64,000 bases of DNA, from NCBI GenBank assembly GCA_017999835.1, contig JAGNLA010000008.1:12642-76641 (forward strand), in the 5' to 3' direction. A program made the position numbers and the translations under genes. Position 1 is the first letter of the stretch, and the number at the start of each line of letters is the position of its first letter. Shown here one piece after another: positions 54,256 through 63,038 of this stretch. Under the pieces are notes generated by a model. The model had not been told where the DNA came from. It ran no database searches and was given only the letters and a program-made list of their open reading frames with translations. This stretch comes from Caldisericia bacterium (GTDB lineage: Bacteria; Caldisericota; Caldisericia; JAAYUI01).

Positions 54256-55854
54256 TCAATGAGAAATGGAAGAGCCATTTATAATCATAGCATCGGATTC
54301 CTTAAATCCCTTTAAAACCGATGGTTGTTTTTTCTTGATCAATCCTTGTGCTTCCAAATAATTTCTTTTCGTTTTCAACAACTCCATTATCCCTGGGCTG
54401 CTGGCCTTTCTCACTCTTTCAAGCAATCGGGCGCATTCGATAAGGTCATTGTTTGTCAGAAACGAGTAATCGTCATTGCTGAAACCATTGACTGTTGGAA
54501 AATATCCATACCATAGATCCCCATTGGGTTTTGCCCATTTGGTCGATGTTTTGTTGAGTGACTCAACCAATTTGTCAACCACCCATGAGCAAGATTTGTC
54601 TCCTGTTACGTCTTCATATTCGAGTAAATAATTGATAATGCATAGCGTATGGTTAAGGGAAGCATGAACTTTTGGCTTTGTTGTTGAATCAAAGATATAA
54701 TCACTGATAAGATAGCTGCCATCGCCATCAATATCAATGGAAATGTCATCGAAATTATCGGCATAATATCTGGCAAGTTCAGGAATAACCAACCTTGCCT
54801 TCTGGCTGTCAAGAAGCTTTGCGCATTTGATAAGAAACCTTACACCATCCGTTGAAAATCTGGTGTCTACGTAATCAATGAATCCACCATACATACCTGT
54901 AAAATATACAGGCATGATTGGCATTCTGGCGAAACCTTCCATCCTGGCCTTTTCGTATGCCATTTTCATATTAGTCAGCACAATGTCATAGAAAAACCTG
55001 TTGTCCAATTGGCAATACCACATAAGCATTGATTTGGCAGCATAAAATCCCGGATTTGGATAATAACAGTCGCCATCAGCGCCTTCAAAAAAACCAGATT
55101 GAGCTGAAAGCCACCACCCATCAGAAAGTAAAGGTTTAACTCTCCATAAATCATGCGAAACCAGGAAGGTGTGATTTCTCTGATTTTCCAGATCAAGCAA
55201 TCTTGAGTTTGAAACAAGAACAAAGCCTTCCTCAAATTCGCTTGTTGTTGGTTCCAGGAAAATTCTGATTTTAATGGAGTTATTACCAAAAATAATGTTG
55301 GCATCCTGTTTACAATCAACACTCTTGAGTAACCCAACCGGACAAGGTCTGAACCTTCCGGTTCGAGAAATAAAGATAGATGGTTTGTTTGCACCAAATT
55401 CAAACAGAGCCGGGCCCTTATCATGTTTTGCAGAAACACCGCCAACCTGTGACAACCTGTATCTCGAATTAATATTATCGCCAGCATATTCCGAACGATC
55501 CATATAATCTTCGTGTTTCCAGTATCTTATCGGGCCAGATATCTGGCCGACAGTGAAGTCCATGTCAATAAAAGATTTAGGGCTGTTGTGTTCGACCCGA
55601 AACCAGACCAACAGATCACCATTCCCCATTGATTGTTTTGTAATTGCCAATCCACTGCTTCTGCTGACATATTTTTTTTCGTTAAAGAACGATTCGAAGT
55701 CCTGATCAACAATCTTCACAAGATCAGCAACTCGGGTGTCTGTGTACACAGCGATGTCACAAGCTACAGGTTTTGGACTGGTGTAATTTACCGGAAAAAC
55801 TGACAATGAAATGATTGTCAAAACCAATAATGCCACAATCTTGTTAACCGTCAT
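54256..55854 (-). CDS. Secreted protein with an alpha-toroid-like C-terminal domain
   Basis: 532 aa with a signal peptide (MTVNKIVALLVLTIISLSVFPV). The N-terminal half is beta-rich. From about residue 265 a helical part with YPNPGFYAAKSMLMWYCQ and GYFPTVNGFSNDDYSFLTNN repeats resembles (alpha/alpha)6 toroids of glycan enzymes such as glucuronyl C5-epimerase; that is a weak resemblance only. It begins 1 nt after the ccmF stop and so is in the ccm transcript. Function unknown. Confidence 0.6.
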   Translation of the reverse strand: MTVNKIVALLVLTIISLSVFPVNYTSPKPVACDIAVYTDTRVADLVKIVDQDFESFFNEKKYVSRSSGLAITKQSMGNGDLLVWFRVEHNSPKSFIDMDFTVGQISGPIRYWKHEDYMDRSEYAGDNINSRYRLSQVGGVSAKHDKGPALFEFGANKPSIFISRTGRFRPCPVGLLKSVDCKQDANIIFGNNSIKIRIFLEPTTSEFEEGFVLVSNSRLLDLENQRNHTFLVSHDLWRVKPLLSDGWWLSAQSGFFEGADGDCYYPNPGFYAAKSMLMWYCQLDNRFFYDIVLTNMKMAYEKARMEGFARMPIMPVYFTGMYGGFIDYVDTRFSTDGVRFLIKCAKLLDSQKARLVIPELARYYADNFDDISIDIDGDGSYLISDYIFDSTTKPKVHASLNHTLCIINYLLEYEDVTGDKSCSWVVDKLVESLNKTSTKWAKPNGDLWYGYFPTVNGFSNDDYSFLTNNDLIECARLLERVRKASSPGIMELLKTKRNYLEAQGLIKKKQPSVLKGFKESDAMIINGSSISH

Positions 55855-55855
55855 C

Positions 55856-57943
55856 CTAACACTCGCAGGTCTTCACCATGCCTATCAAGGCTGGTTTTTT
55901 AGGTTTGTATAATGATTTTAACAAGGCCAGAGCAATGCCAATCATCATGATGATTGAGCCAAACCACAACAAATCCAGCAATCGTCTTTCAGAAACGGTA
56001 ACGGTAAACAACACCGTACCTTTTCTATCCGGTCTTTTGTCGCTAAGCGCAAATGTTCCATCGCCACGATAGAGCAATTCCAGATTATCTTCCAAAACTA
56101 CAGGTTCGGGATTCATTTCATCGTATGGAACTTCAGCATTGAACTTTTGTTTACCATCACTGAGTGTCACCACAGCAGATGAATCCTTGAATTCTTTTAC
56201 TTCCAAACGGTATTCGCCACGATCAGCCACTTTGGCCATTGTCAAATCAAAGAATATTGATTCTTTCAGTGACGAAAAAGAGACCATGATATTTTTCGGA
56301 AACCTGTTTTTTGTCGAAGGAACGAACACCCATGCTCGGGATTTTGCGTCCCATTTTCCACTGACTGTTCCAATGATTTCTTCTGAATTATATTGCAGCT
56401 TATAAGTGGAAATGAATTTTGAACCATCTTTATCCATGTCAAAGCTTGATATTACGATTGAATAAGAACCAACCTTTGCCGGAACATTTCTGGCAAGAAT
56501 AACGCTGTTGGAATCCTGGAAAATTGATGAAGCCACAACCCCAAGTGCCAGAATGGCCAGACCGATATGAGCCAAATACGAACCCCATTTTACAAACTTC
56601 GTATTAGCCACGCAGACGAGGTTGGCTCCAATGCAGAATCCGGCAATAACTGAGAATACGATCATCATCCAATCCCCATCGTGAGGAATTACGAGCACAA
56701 GCAAAACAGCCATGACAATTGGAAGAATCATTTTTTTAAAAAACTCTTTTACTGGCAAAATTTTCCAGGATTGAAGCGGCGATATGGCGCTGCCTACAAG
56801 CATTATCACAGCAACTGGAACCAGGATCGTTTGGTAGTATTTATGCGTCAAAGACATCCCACCGAACATTGGCAGGATTGTTGCCACAAGCACCAGCAAA
56901 GCAAACACGGTTATGGCAATGTTACCAATACCCATGACAACTGGTTTTGAGAAACTGTCAGTCTGCCCAACTGAAGGCATAAGTTTCCAGCTTTTCCAGA
57001 CTGATATGACTGAAAAAACCGAGTAACCGACAAAACCTGCCAGAATAATCCAGAAAGCCCAGTTTGAACCAGAGAAAGTGTGAACCGACAGATCGGAGAG
57101 AGCGCCAGACCTTGTGATGAACACCGCTGCCAGCATTGAGATAAATGATGCCAGCACAGATCCAACAGCAGCCTTGAGACCAAGGTTTGTTCCCTCATCA
57201 ATAATCACCGCATGGATGGCAACCGTCAGCAAAAGCCAGGGCACAAGCGAGGAATTCTCAACAGGATCCCAACCCCAGTAACCGCCCCAGCCAAGGGTTT
57301 CATAAGCCCAAACTGCACCAAGCAGGATACCGACACCCAACAGCAGCCATGAAGCAATCAACCAGGGTTTGATGGCTTTTCGCCAAGCTGGAATATTTTG
57401 TGGTCCAGGATTGGACAGGAAAATAATTGTCAAAACAAATGGGATTGCCATCAAGGCATATGAAGCAAACACAACCGGAGGATGGCTAACCATCCACGGA
57501 TTTTGAAGCAGAACGCCCAAACCCATGCCATCATCTGGAACAGGAGAGATAACCTTGAATGGATCGGCAAGAACAATCAATACGGAGATCATGATTACAA
57601 GGGGGTAAGCAATCCTCAAACCTTGTCTTTTTGAATGGTTGCCTGCCGAAAGGATGAAAACAACGATCGACATCATCAATAGCCAGAGAATCAAAGAACC
57701 GGCATCGCCCGACCATAGTACAGAGAGTTTGTAAATCGTGGGCAAAGATCGTTGGCTGTTGTGAAAAATATACTGATAACAATACCAACCCTTGAAGATG
57801 CCATAGAGGGTGAACGCCGTAATAAAACCTGATAAAACCAACTGAGCCCAGGCAAAAAATGAATGAATTCTTCGATCTGGATTTGTAATGATTCCAGCTA
57901 CGGCCACGGCAATTATAAGATAAAGGCTTACAGTACCGGGCAC
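55856..57943 (-). CDS. ccmF: Cytochrome c-type biogenesis protein CcmF
   Basis: 695-aa multi-TM haem lyase core component. The WWD haem-binding domain reads LGWGGYWGWDPVENSSLVPWL; the early HSPPL-like SHPPVVFASYALMAIPF and many TM helices are typical. It ligates haem from CcmE to apocytochrome outside the membrane. About 50 nt downstream of ccmE. The C-terminal 200 residues form an extracytoplasmic domain and a last TM. Confidence 0.93.
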   Translation of the reverse strand: MPGTVSLYLIIAVAVAGIITNPDRRIHSFFAWAQLVLSGFITAFTLYGIFKGWYCYQYIFHNSQRSLPTIYKLSVLWSGDAGSLILWLLMMSIVVFILSAGNHSKRQGLRIAYPLVIMISVLIVLADPFKVISPVPDDGMGLGVLLQNPWMVSHPPVVFASYALMAIPFVLTIIFLSNPGPQNIPAWRKAIKPWLIASWLLLGVGILLGAVWAYETLGWGGYWGWDPVENSSLVPWLLLTVAIHAVIIDEGTNLGLKAAVGSVLASFISMLAAVFITRSGALSDLSVHTFSGSNWAFWIILAGFVGYSVFSVISVWKSWKLMPSVGQTDSFSKPVVMGIGNIAITVFALLVLVATILPMFGGMSLTHKYYQTILVPVAVIMLVGSAISPLQSWKILPVKEFFKKMILPIVMAVLLVLVIPHDGDWMMIVFSVIAGFCIGANLVCVANTKFVKWGSYLAHIGLAILALGVVASSIFQDSNSVILARNVPAKVGSYSIVISSFDMDKDGSKFISTYKLQYNSEEIIGTVSGKWDAKSRAWVFVPSTKNRFPKNIMVSFSSLKESIFFDLTMAKVADRGEYRLEVKEFKDSSAVVTLSDGKQKFNAEVPYDEMNPEPVVLEDNLELLYRGDGTFALSDKRPDRKGTVLFTVTVSERRLLDLLWFGSIIMMIGIALALLKSLYKPKKPALIGMVKTCEC

Positions 57944-57993
57944 TGTTCAACTCCTATGAACGCCATGTGTTAGATTTTATAGCGCAAGTGTAA

Positions 57994-58371
57994 TTATCTC
58001 AAGTCTTTTTGCTGGGGTTTTTCCTCGTACTTTGAAGGACACTTTACAAGCACAGATTCCGCTTCAAACCAGTCGTTTTTTTGCGAGAACGATCCAGACA
58101 CCACACAGTAGTCTGCATGTGGAAGGTTTTGAGGAAATGGTTTTTTGGAATGGATTTTCATTCTCATCCCAGATTCGTCCAAAATGAGGAATTCGCTGTC
58201 ACGGATAGAGCTCTTATCCACTTTGCCATAAACCTGAAGATAGCTCCCGGATTTTGCCTTGGAGAATTCATGAGTGTATGGAACCATCGAACCCATGAAC
58301 GCCCAGATGGCAACGCCTGCCAAAATCAAGGCAACCATCGTACCGATCAACGATATATTCTTTTTATTCAT
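57994..58371 (-). CDS. ccmE: Haem chaperone CcmE, Cys-x3-Tyr variant
   Basis: 125 aa with one N-terminal TM and an OB-fold domain (YLQVYGKVDKSS, FLILDESGMRMKI, VVSGSF). The canonical haem-binding His of VLAKHDExY is replaced: the segment is VLVKCPSKYEEK, with Cys111 and Tyr115. This CxxxY form is known from sulfate reducers and archaea whose Ccm system works without the histidine. It overlaps ccmD by 8 nt. Confidence 0.93.
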   Translation of the reverse strand: MNKKNISLIGTMVALILAGVAIWAFMGSMVPYTHEFSKAKSGSYLQVYGKVDKSSIRDSEFLILDESGMRMKIHSKKPFPQNLPHADYCVVSGSFSQKNDWFEAESVLVKCPSKYEEKPQQKDLR

Positions 58372-58474
58372 TTTCTTTCAGTTTTTCAAGCTTTTTCAAC
58401 CTGGAATCGAGAACCACAACATAAGCCAGTATCCCGGCAAGCATGACTACAGCGCAAATCAAAACGGTCAGCAT
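58364..58474 (-). CDS. ccmD: CcmD-like small membrane protein
   Basis: 36 aa: one TM (LTVLICAVVMLAGILAYVVV) followed by LDSRLKKLEKLKENE, the usual CcmD layout. AAGGAGG lies upstream of the ATG. It overlaps ccmC by 7 nt and ccmE by 8 nt. CcmD helps release haem-loaded CcmE from the CcmABC complex. Confidence 0.82.
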   Translation of the reverse strand: MLTVLICAVVMLAGILAYVVVLDSRLKKLEKLKENE

Positions 58475-59085
58475 GAAGCCTCCTTGTCAATTCTGACAGC
58501 CATTTTCAAAAGTGTGGCAAATAGCAAGCTGATGCCCACGACAATGCCAACAAGCCCAAAATAGGTTGCCTTTGGCAGTTCCAGACCGCCAATCTGTTCA
58601 GGGTGGAGCGATGGCATGATTCTTGGGTATATAAACACCAGAAACGGCGTTGTTATGAAAGCAATGATGTTGTATCCTGCCGCAATGACACTTCGCTTTG
58701 CTGGATCGGAGACAGCCATCCTGATGCCAAGGTAGGCCAGATAAATGAGTATCAGGAAAACGATTGAGACTTCTCTCGGATCCCAGTTCCAGTAGCTACC
58801 CCAGGTTGAACCTGCATAAATTGAGCCTGTGATGGTTGCAAGAACCGAGAACAGCAAGCCGATTTCTGCTGAACGGTGGGCATAGAAATCACTGATTTTG
58901 TTTCGTTTTGTCAGGTAGAGAACTGAAAAAACCAGTGAAACCAAAAATGCAAGAACCGCAACCCATGCGCATGGGATGTGGAAAAATATAGATCTGGCCT
59001 TGTCCTCCAACACCTGAATCTGTGGAGTGAACAGCAAACAATAGACAATTGAAGGTATAAGAATAGCAATAGAAGCGTATATCAT
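58468..59085 (-). CDS. ccmC: Haem exporter/CcmE loading protein CcmC
   Basis: 205 aa, six TM segments, WWD motif STWGSYWNWDPREVSIV with conserved histidines in FFHIPCAWVAVL and SLHPEQ. It presents haem to CcmE. Start directly abuts the ccmB stop. Confidence 0.94.
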   Translation of the reverse strand: MIYASIAILIPSIVYCLLFTPQIQVLEDKARSIFFHIPCAWVAVLAFLVSLVFSVLYLTKRNKISDFYAHRSAEIGLLFSVLATITGSIYAGSTWGSYWNWDPREVSIVFLILIYLAYLGIRMAVSDPAKRSVIAAGYNIIAFITTPFLVFIYPRIMPSLHPEQIGGLELPKATYFGLVGIVVGISLLFATLLKMAVRIDKEASC

Positions 59086-59736
59086 CTACACCTCGATATA
59101 TGGCAGAATGGCAAAGCCTCCCGCCAGAATAGCAGCCGACAGCGCTCCGGCTACCAATATCAGATTAGCAGAAACAGCAACGCCTTCAATACAAGATGAA
59201 GTAATCATGATTAAAGAAACAAGAACCGGGAGGATGACCGGCATGACAACAAGCGGGTAGAATGCACCTCCACCCTTGCCAAATCCAAGCAAAAACCCAA
59301 CGGCTCCCTGAGAAACAGCCAGGCAAACTGATCCGGCAGCAACAGAGACCAACACAGCCCCGAACCTTGCCATGTCGACCTTGAGCCACACTGAAAGAAG
59401 TGTTGATGAAGCAATGCCGATTATCATCAGCAGGATTGCGTTCGAGGCTACTTTTGCGACAAACACCAACCCTGATGACACACGAAGCCTAAGCTGGTCA
59501 GCAGTACCCATTTCCTCTTCGCGCAAAAACGTTCTGTAGGCCTGGTCAGCAGACGAGAAAAACATGACAGCCCAAATCAAAACCGAGATGACTTTTGGCG
59601 AAGGGTTTTCTGTTGCCAGAGGGAAAGCTAGGGCAACCGAGAAAGCAAGAGCAAGTGACAGTCCAAGCCCTATCATCTGTTTTGACTTTAATACCAGGCT
59701 AATTTCTTTGCCAAAAAGTGCTGCAAAAATATTCAC
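59086..59736 (-). CDS. ccmB: Haem exporter/cytochrome c maturation protein CcmB
   Basis: 216-aa ABC-type permease with six TMs; FLREEEMGTADQLRL is the typical cytoplasmic loop, and KGGGAFYPLVVMPVILPVL the later conserved helix. It partners CcmA and overlaps it by 4 nt. Confidence 0.92.
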   Translation of the reverse strand: MNIFAALFGKEISLVLKSKQMIGLGLSLALAFSVALAFPLATENPSPKVISVLIWAVMFFSSADQAYRTFLREEEMGTADQLRLRVSSGLVFVAKVASNAILLMIIGIASSTLLSVWLKVDMARFGAVLVSVAAGSVCLAVSQGAVGFLLGFGKGGGAFYPLVVMPVILPVLVSLIMITSSCIEGVAVSANLILVAGALSAAILAGGFAILPYIEV

Positions 59737-60308
59737 TTTGACCCCAAATCGACCAAGACCGGTAACTCCATCCAGGGATTATTTGTAGAAACAATCGTCA
59801 AGCTCTGTCTTTTTGTTATCATTCCGGTCAGCGTTTCAATTCCAGCAGAATCGAGGTGCTGTTCAGGTTCGTCCAGAACCAACAAGTCAGGATTACCCAA
59901 AAAAGCAACCATTATCCTCAACCTTTGCTTCCATCCGCTTGAAAGCTCTCGGTATAACTTTGATTTATACTTTGACACACCAAAAATATCGTCAATTCTG
60001 GAGTTGGTTATGCGTTCAAAAAATCTGATGTTTGCTTCAACGGAAAGTTCATCATATAGGCCCATCTCAGGAGTAGCAAATCCGACTCGTCCCAAAATGT
60101 CATGTTTTTCTAAAGTTTTTCCATCAATCCAGGCCATCTCGCCTTTTGTCGGTCGAAGCAGTCCACAGATTATCCTACAAAGTGAAGTTTTGCCAGATCC
60201 ATTGGCGCCTTTGACAAGCCAGGCGCCAGAGTCTGCTCTGAAGGTGATTTTTTCAAACACCCTGCCTGACCCGTAAACCAAACCCAAGTTCTGACCAATG
60301 ATTTGCAC
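59733..60308 (-). CDS. ccmA: Cytochrome c maturation ATP-binding protein CcmA
   Basis: 191-aa ABC ATPase: Walker A GANGSGKTS, signature LSSGWKQRL, Walker B LLVLDEPEQHLD. It powers release of holo-CcmE from CcmC. First gene of ccmABCDEF. GTG start with no RBS, 7 nt after a TATACT box (see 60316-60343), so the message is probably leaderless. Confidence 0.92.
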   Translation of the reverse strand: MQIIGQNLGLVYGSGRVFEKITFRADSGAWLVKGANGSGKTSLCRIICGLLRPTKGEMAWIDGKTLEKHDILGRVGFATPEMGLYDELSVEANIRFFERITNSRIDDIFGVSKYKSKLYRELSSGWKQRLRIMVAFLGNPDLLVLDEPEQHLDSAGIETLTGMITKRQSLTIVSTNNPWMELPVLVDLGSK

Positions 60309-60315
60309 ACAAGCC

Positions 60316-60343
60316 AGTATAGGCTTGATTTTAACTGGGTCAA
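60316..60343 (-). promoter_or_regulatory. Promoter of the ccm operon, placed for a leaderless transcript
   Basis: Minus-strand TTGACC (60338-60343), 16-nt spacer, TATACT (60316-60321), then exactly 7 nt to the GTG of ccmA. Confidence 0.7.
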
Positions 60344-60394
60344 CCAGTAACTTTTTATAGTGGAAAATTATCTAAATTTATGTAAGGAGGAGTT

Positions 60395-61570
60395 ATGGCA
60401 AGAAGTTATATTTTATCGGCGGTAAGGACACCTATAGGAAAATTCCTGGGCACTCTTCAACCGTTCTCCGCCATGGATCTTGGCGGATTCGCCATTAAAG
60501 GCGCACTTGAAAGAGCAAACGTAGATATGGACAAAGTTGATGAAGTCATCATGGGTTTGGTTGTCGGCGCTGGTTGTGGCCAGAACCCTGCAAGACAGGC
60601 ACTGATCAAGGCCGGAGTGGCTCCGCACACAAACGCTCTGACCATCAACAAAGTTTGTGGTTCAGGCCTCAAGGCTATCATGCTTGGAACCCAGGCTACC
60701 CAGCTTGGCGATGCCGACATTGTGGTCGCCGGTGGCATGGAATCCATGACAAACGGGCCATATCTGCTTGATGGTGCAAGACACAAGGGCTATCGCTATG
60801 GCGACGGCTCCCTCATAGACGGAGTCATAAAAGACGGTCTTTGGTGTGCTTTCAACAACAGCCACATGGGCAACCTCGCCGAGTACACCGCAAAAGAGGA
60901 AGGCGTAATGCGCGAAGAAGTTGACACCCTCTCCTTCAACTCCCAGGACAGAGCGGCAAAAGCTCTTGCAAACGGTTGGTTTGCCGATGAAACAATTCCT
61001 ATCAAGATTGAAGTTCCCAAAAAAGACCCAATCATCTTTGACAAGGACGAAACGCCAAGGCCAACAACTATGGAATCGCTGACCAAGCTCAGACCAGCAT
61101 TCGATAAAGATGGCATTGTCACTGCCGGCAACGCACCAGGACTCTCCGATGGTGGCTCAGCAGTTGTCATCGCTTCAGAAAAAGCGGCCAAGGATTACAA
61201 GCCAATCGCAACAGTTCTTGATTTCGCCTCTGCCCATGTAGAGCCAAAGAAGCTTTTCTGGGCGCCAATCCACGCTGTCAGGAAACTAATGGACAAAAAC
61301 GGCTGGAAGATTTCAGACTTCGACGCCATTGAAGCCAACGAAGCCTTTGCAGTCCAGGCGTTTGTCAACGGAAAACACCTCGGTTGGGACTGGAACAAAG
61401 TCAACATGGCCGGTGGCGCAATCGCCCTTGGTCACCCAATCGGTGCCTCAGGCGCAAGATGCGTTGCCACACTCATCGGTAACCTCAAACGCACAGGCGG
61501 AAAACGCGGACTGGTCACCCTTTGCCTTGGTGGTGGCGGCGCAGTTGCAATGGCCATTGAGCTTGTCTAG
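60395..61570 (+). CDS. Acetyl-CoA C-acetyltransferase (thiolase)
   Basis: 391 aa. Active-site Cys88 in NKVCGSGLKA, His in GHPIGASGAR and Cys in VTLCLGGGGAVAM. It condenses two acetyl-CoA to acetoacetyl-CoA, or runs in reverse in degradation. AAGGAGG RBS. Followed by a 3-hydroxyacyl-CoA dehydrogenase after 18 nt, so a short C4 pathway unit is likely. Crotonase and acyl-CoA dehydrogenase genes are not in the window. Confidence 0.95.
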   Translation: MARSYILSAVRTPIGKFLGTLQPFSAMDLGGFAIKGALERANVDMDKVDEVIMGLVVGAGCGQNPARQALIKAGVAPHTNALTINKVCGSGLKAIMLGTQATQLGDADIVVAGGMESMTNGPYLLDGARHKGYRYGDGSLIDGVIKDGLWCAFNNSHMGNLAEYTAKEEGVMREEVDTLSFNSQDRAAKALANGWFADETIPIKIEVPKKDPIIFDKDETPRPTTMESLTKLRPAFDKDGIVTAGNAPGLSDGGSAVVIASEKAAKDYKPIATVLDFASAHVEPKKLFWAPIHAVRKLMDKNGWKISDFDAIEANEAFAVQAFVNGKHLGWDWNKVNMAGGAIALGHPIGASGARCVATLIGNLKRTGGKRGLVTLCLGGGGAVAMAIELV

Positions 61571-61588
61571 CAAAAAGGAGAAACCCTA

Positions 61589-62449
61589 ATGGAGATTAAA
61601 AACGTAGGAGTCATCGGTGGCGGCGTCATGGGCAACGGAATCGCCCACGTCTTTGCAAACAAAGGCTACAATGTCACAATCTGCGAAGCCAACCTCACCC
61701 TGGCTGAAAAAGCCAAGTCGATAATCAAAAAGAACCTTGAAAGGCTGCTCTCAAAGGAAAAGATAACCCAGGCTGAAGTCGATTCGACCCTTGGAAACAT
61801 CAAACTTTCCGAGAACCTTTCAGATCTTTCCAGTTGCGAACTCGTCATCGAAGCCGTTTCTGAAAACAGACAGCTCAAGTACACAATCTACGAAAAACTC
61901 AACGGAATCCTCTCTGACACAGCGATCATGGCCTCAAACACCTCAACAATTTCCATCACCGAACTGGCAGCAAAATACAAAAAGCCGGAACGCTTCATCG
62001 GAATGCATTTCATGAACCCGGTTCCTCTCATGCAGCTTGTCGAGATCATCCGCGGCATGCTCACAACCGACGAAGTCTACGCAGCCATCGATGATCTTTC
62101 CAAGAAACTTGGCAAGACACCGGCCGTTGCAAACGATTTCCCCGGTTTTGTCAGCAACCGCATCCTGATGCCGATGATCAACGAAGCGGTCTACTGCCTC
62201 ATGGAAGGCGTCGCCACAAAGGAAAACATCGACACAGTCATGAAGCTGGGCATGAACCACCCGATGGGTCCACTCGCCCTTGCCGACCTTATCGGTCTGG
62301 ACACCTGCCTTGCAATCATGGAAGTGCTCTATGAGGGTCTTGGCGACTCCAAGTACAGACCCTGCCCACTGCTTCGCAAGATGGTTGCAGCAGGTCTCTA
62401 TGGCAGAAAGAACGGTGTAGGGTTTTACGATTACAGGGAAGCAAAGTAG
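61589..62449 (+). CDS. 3-hydroxybutyryl-CoA dehydrogenase
   Basis: 286 aa. NAD-binding [29 protein letters not shown], and [15 protein letters not shown] with the catalytic His, followed by [19 protein letters not shown]. It reduces acetoacetyl-CoA to 3-hydroxybutyryl-CoA (or the reverse), consistent with the thiolase upstream. AAAGGAG RBS. A strong terminator follows. Confidence 0.94.
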   Translation: MEIKNVGVIGGGVMGNGIAHVFANKGYNVTICEANLTLAEKAKSIIKKNLERLLSKEKITQAEVDSTLGNIKLSENLSDLSSCELVIEAVSENRQLKYTIYEKLNGILSDTAIMASNTSTISITELAAKYKKPERFIGMHFMNPVPLMQLVEIIRGMLTTDEVYAAIDDLSKKLGKTPAVANDFPGFVSNRILMPMINEAVYCLMEGVATKENIDTVMKLGMNHPMGPLALADLIGLDTCLAIMEVLYEGLGDSKYRPCPLLRKMVAAGLYGRKNGVGFYDYREAK

Positions 62450-62481
62450 GCCGACTCCGTCGGATTAGAAATGTTTTCATC

Positions 62482-62513
62482 AAGCCTGGGAGTTACTCCC
62501 AGGCTTATTTTTT
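62482..62513. terminator. Bidirectional terminator after the hydroxyacyl-CoA dehydrogenase
   Basis: An 11-bp stem (62482-62492 with 62496-62506), a TTA loop and then ATTTTTT. It also covers the end of the converging lipoprotein gene. Confidence 0.9.
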
Positions 62514-63002
62514 ATCAAACACCATGCTCATCAATATCGCCTTTACCTCAGGTGTAATCTCATCATCTGGCAAATACTCAAACTTTATATCAAAGCATGT
62601 AACTTCATCTATTTTTATTATTCCTATTTTTGCTGACATAAATTTATCCTCTACCCAGACAAACTCAGGTTTACAAAACTTAAATTCAATGTTTCCACTT
62701 TTGAATTGCTCATAACCATATGCGTTATCTTCAATATCTTTAATATTGTCAATATTGTTGCCAATTCTAAAATCAATCCTGTCACCAGTATGTGCTGGCT
62801 TAGTATTGTTTATTTTTATATTACCGTATTTTTCTGTGTTATCACTCGTATAATCGAGCGCCCAGTCTTTGGGATAATAAACCTCAATTTTATACATACC
62901 AAGAATTGCCATTCTTATATTGCTCAATTCAACCGATTTACTCGAACAGGACGGCAAGAGCATTACGCAAACAATCAGAAAAAGCCAAATCTTTTTTAGC
63001 AT
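62505..63002 (-). CDS. Small lipoprotein of unknown function
   Basis: 165 aa with a lipoprotein signal (lipobox LLPSC). The mature part is beta-rich (YKIEVYYPKDWALDY, IEFKFCKPEFVWVEDKF), similar to PsbP/DUF-type lipoproteins in pattern only. The ATG is 6 nt after a perfect -35/-10 promoter, so it is probably a leaderless mRNA. AT-rich. Confidence 0.7.
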   Translation of the reverse strand: MLKKIWLFLIVCVMLLPSCSSKSVELSNIRMAILGMYKIEVYYPKDWALDYTSDNTEKYGNIKINNTKPAHTGDRIDFRIGNNIDNIKDIEDNAYGYEQFKSGNIEFKFCKPEFVWVEDKFMSAKIGIIKIDEVTCFDIKFEYLPDDEITPEVKAILMSMVFDKK

Positions 63003-63008
63003 ACCTAC

Positions 63009-63038
63009 ATTTTAATCAATAACTATACATTATGTCAA
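63009..63038 (-). promoter_or_regulatory. Promoter of the lipoprotein gene, inside the 3' end of the stalk gene
   Basis: Minus-strand TTGACA (63033-63038), 18-nt spacer, TAAAAT (63009-63014), then 6 nt to the ATG. The -35 and most of the spacer are coding bases of the upstream gene. Confidence 0.65.
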
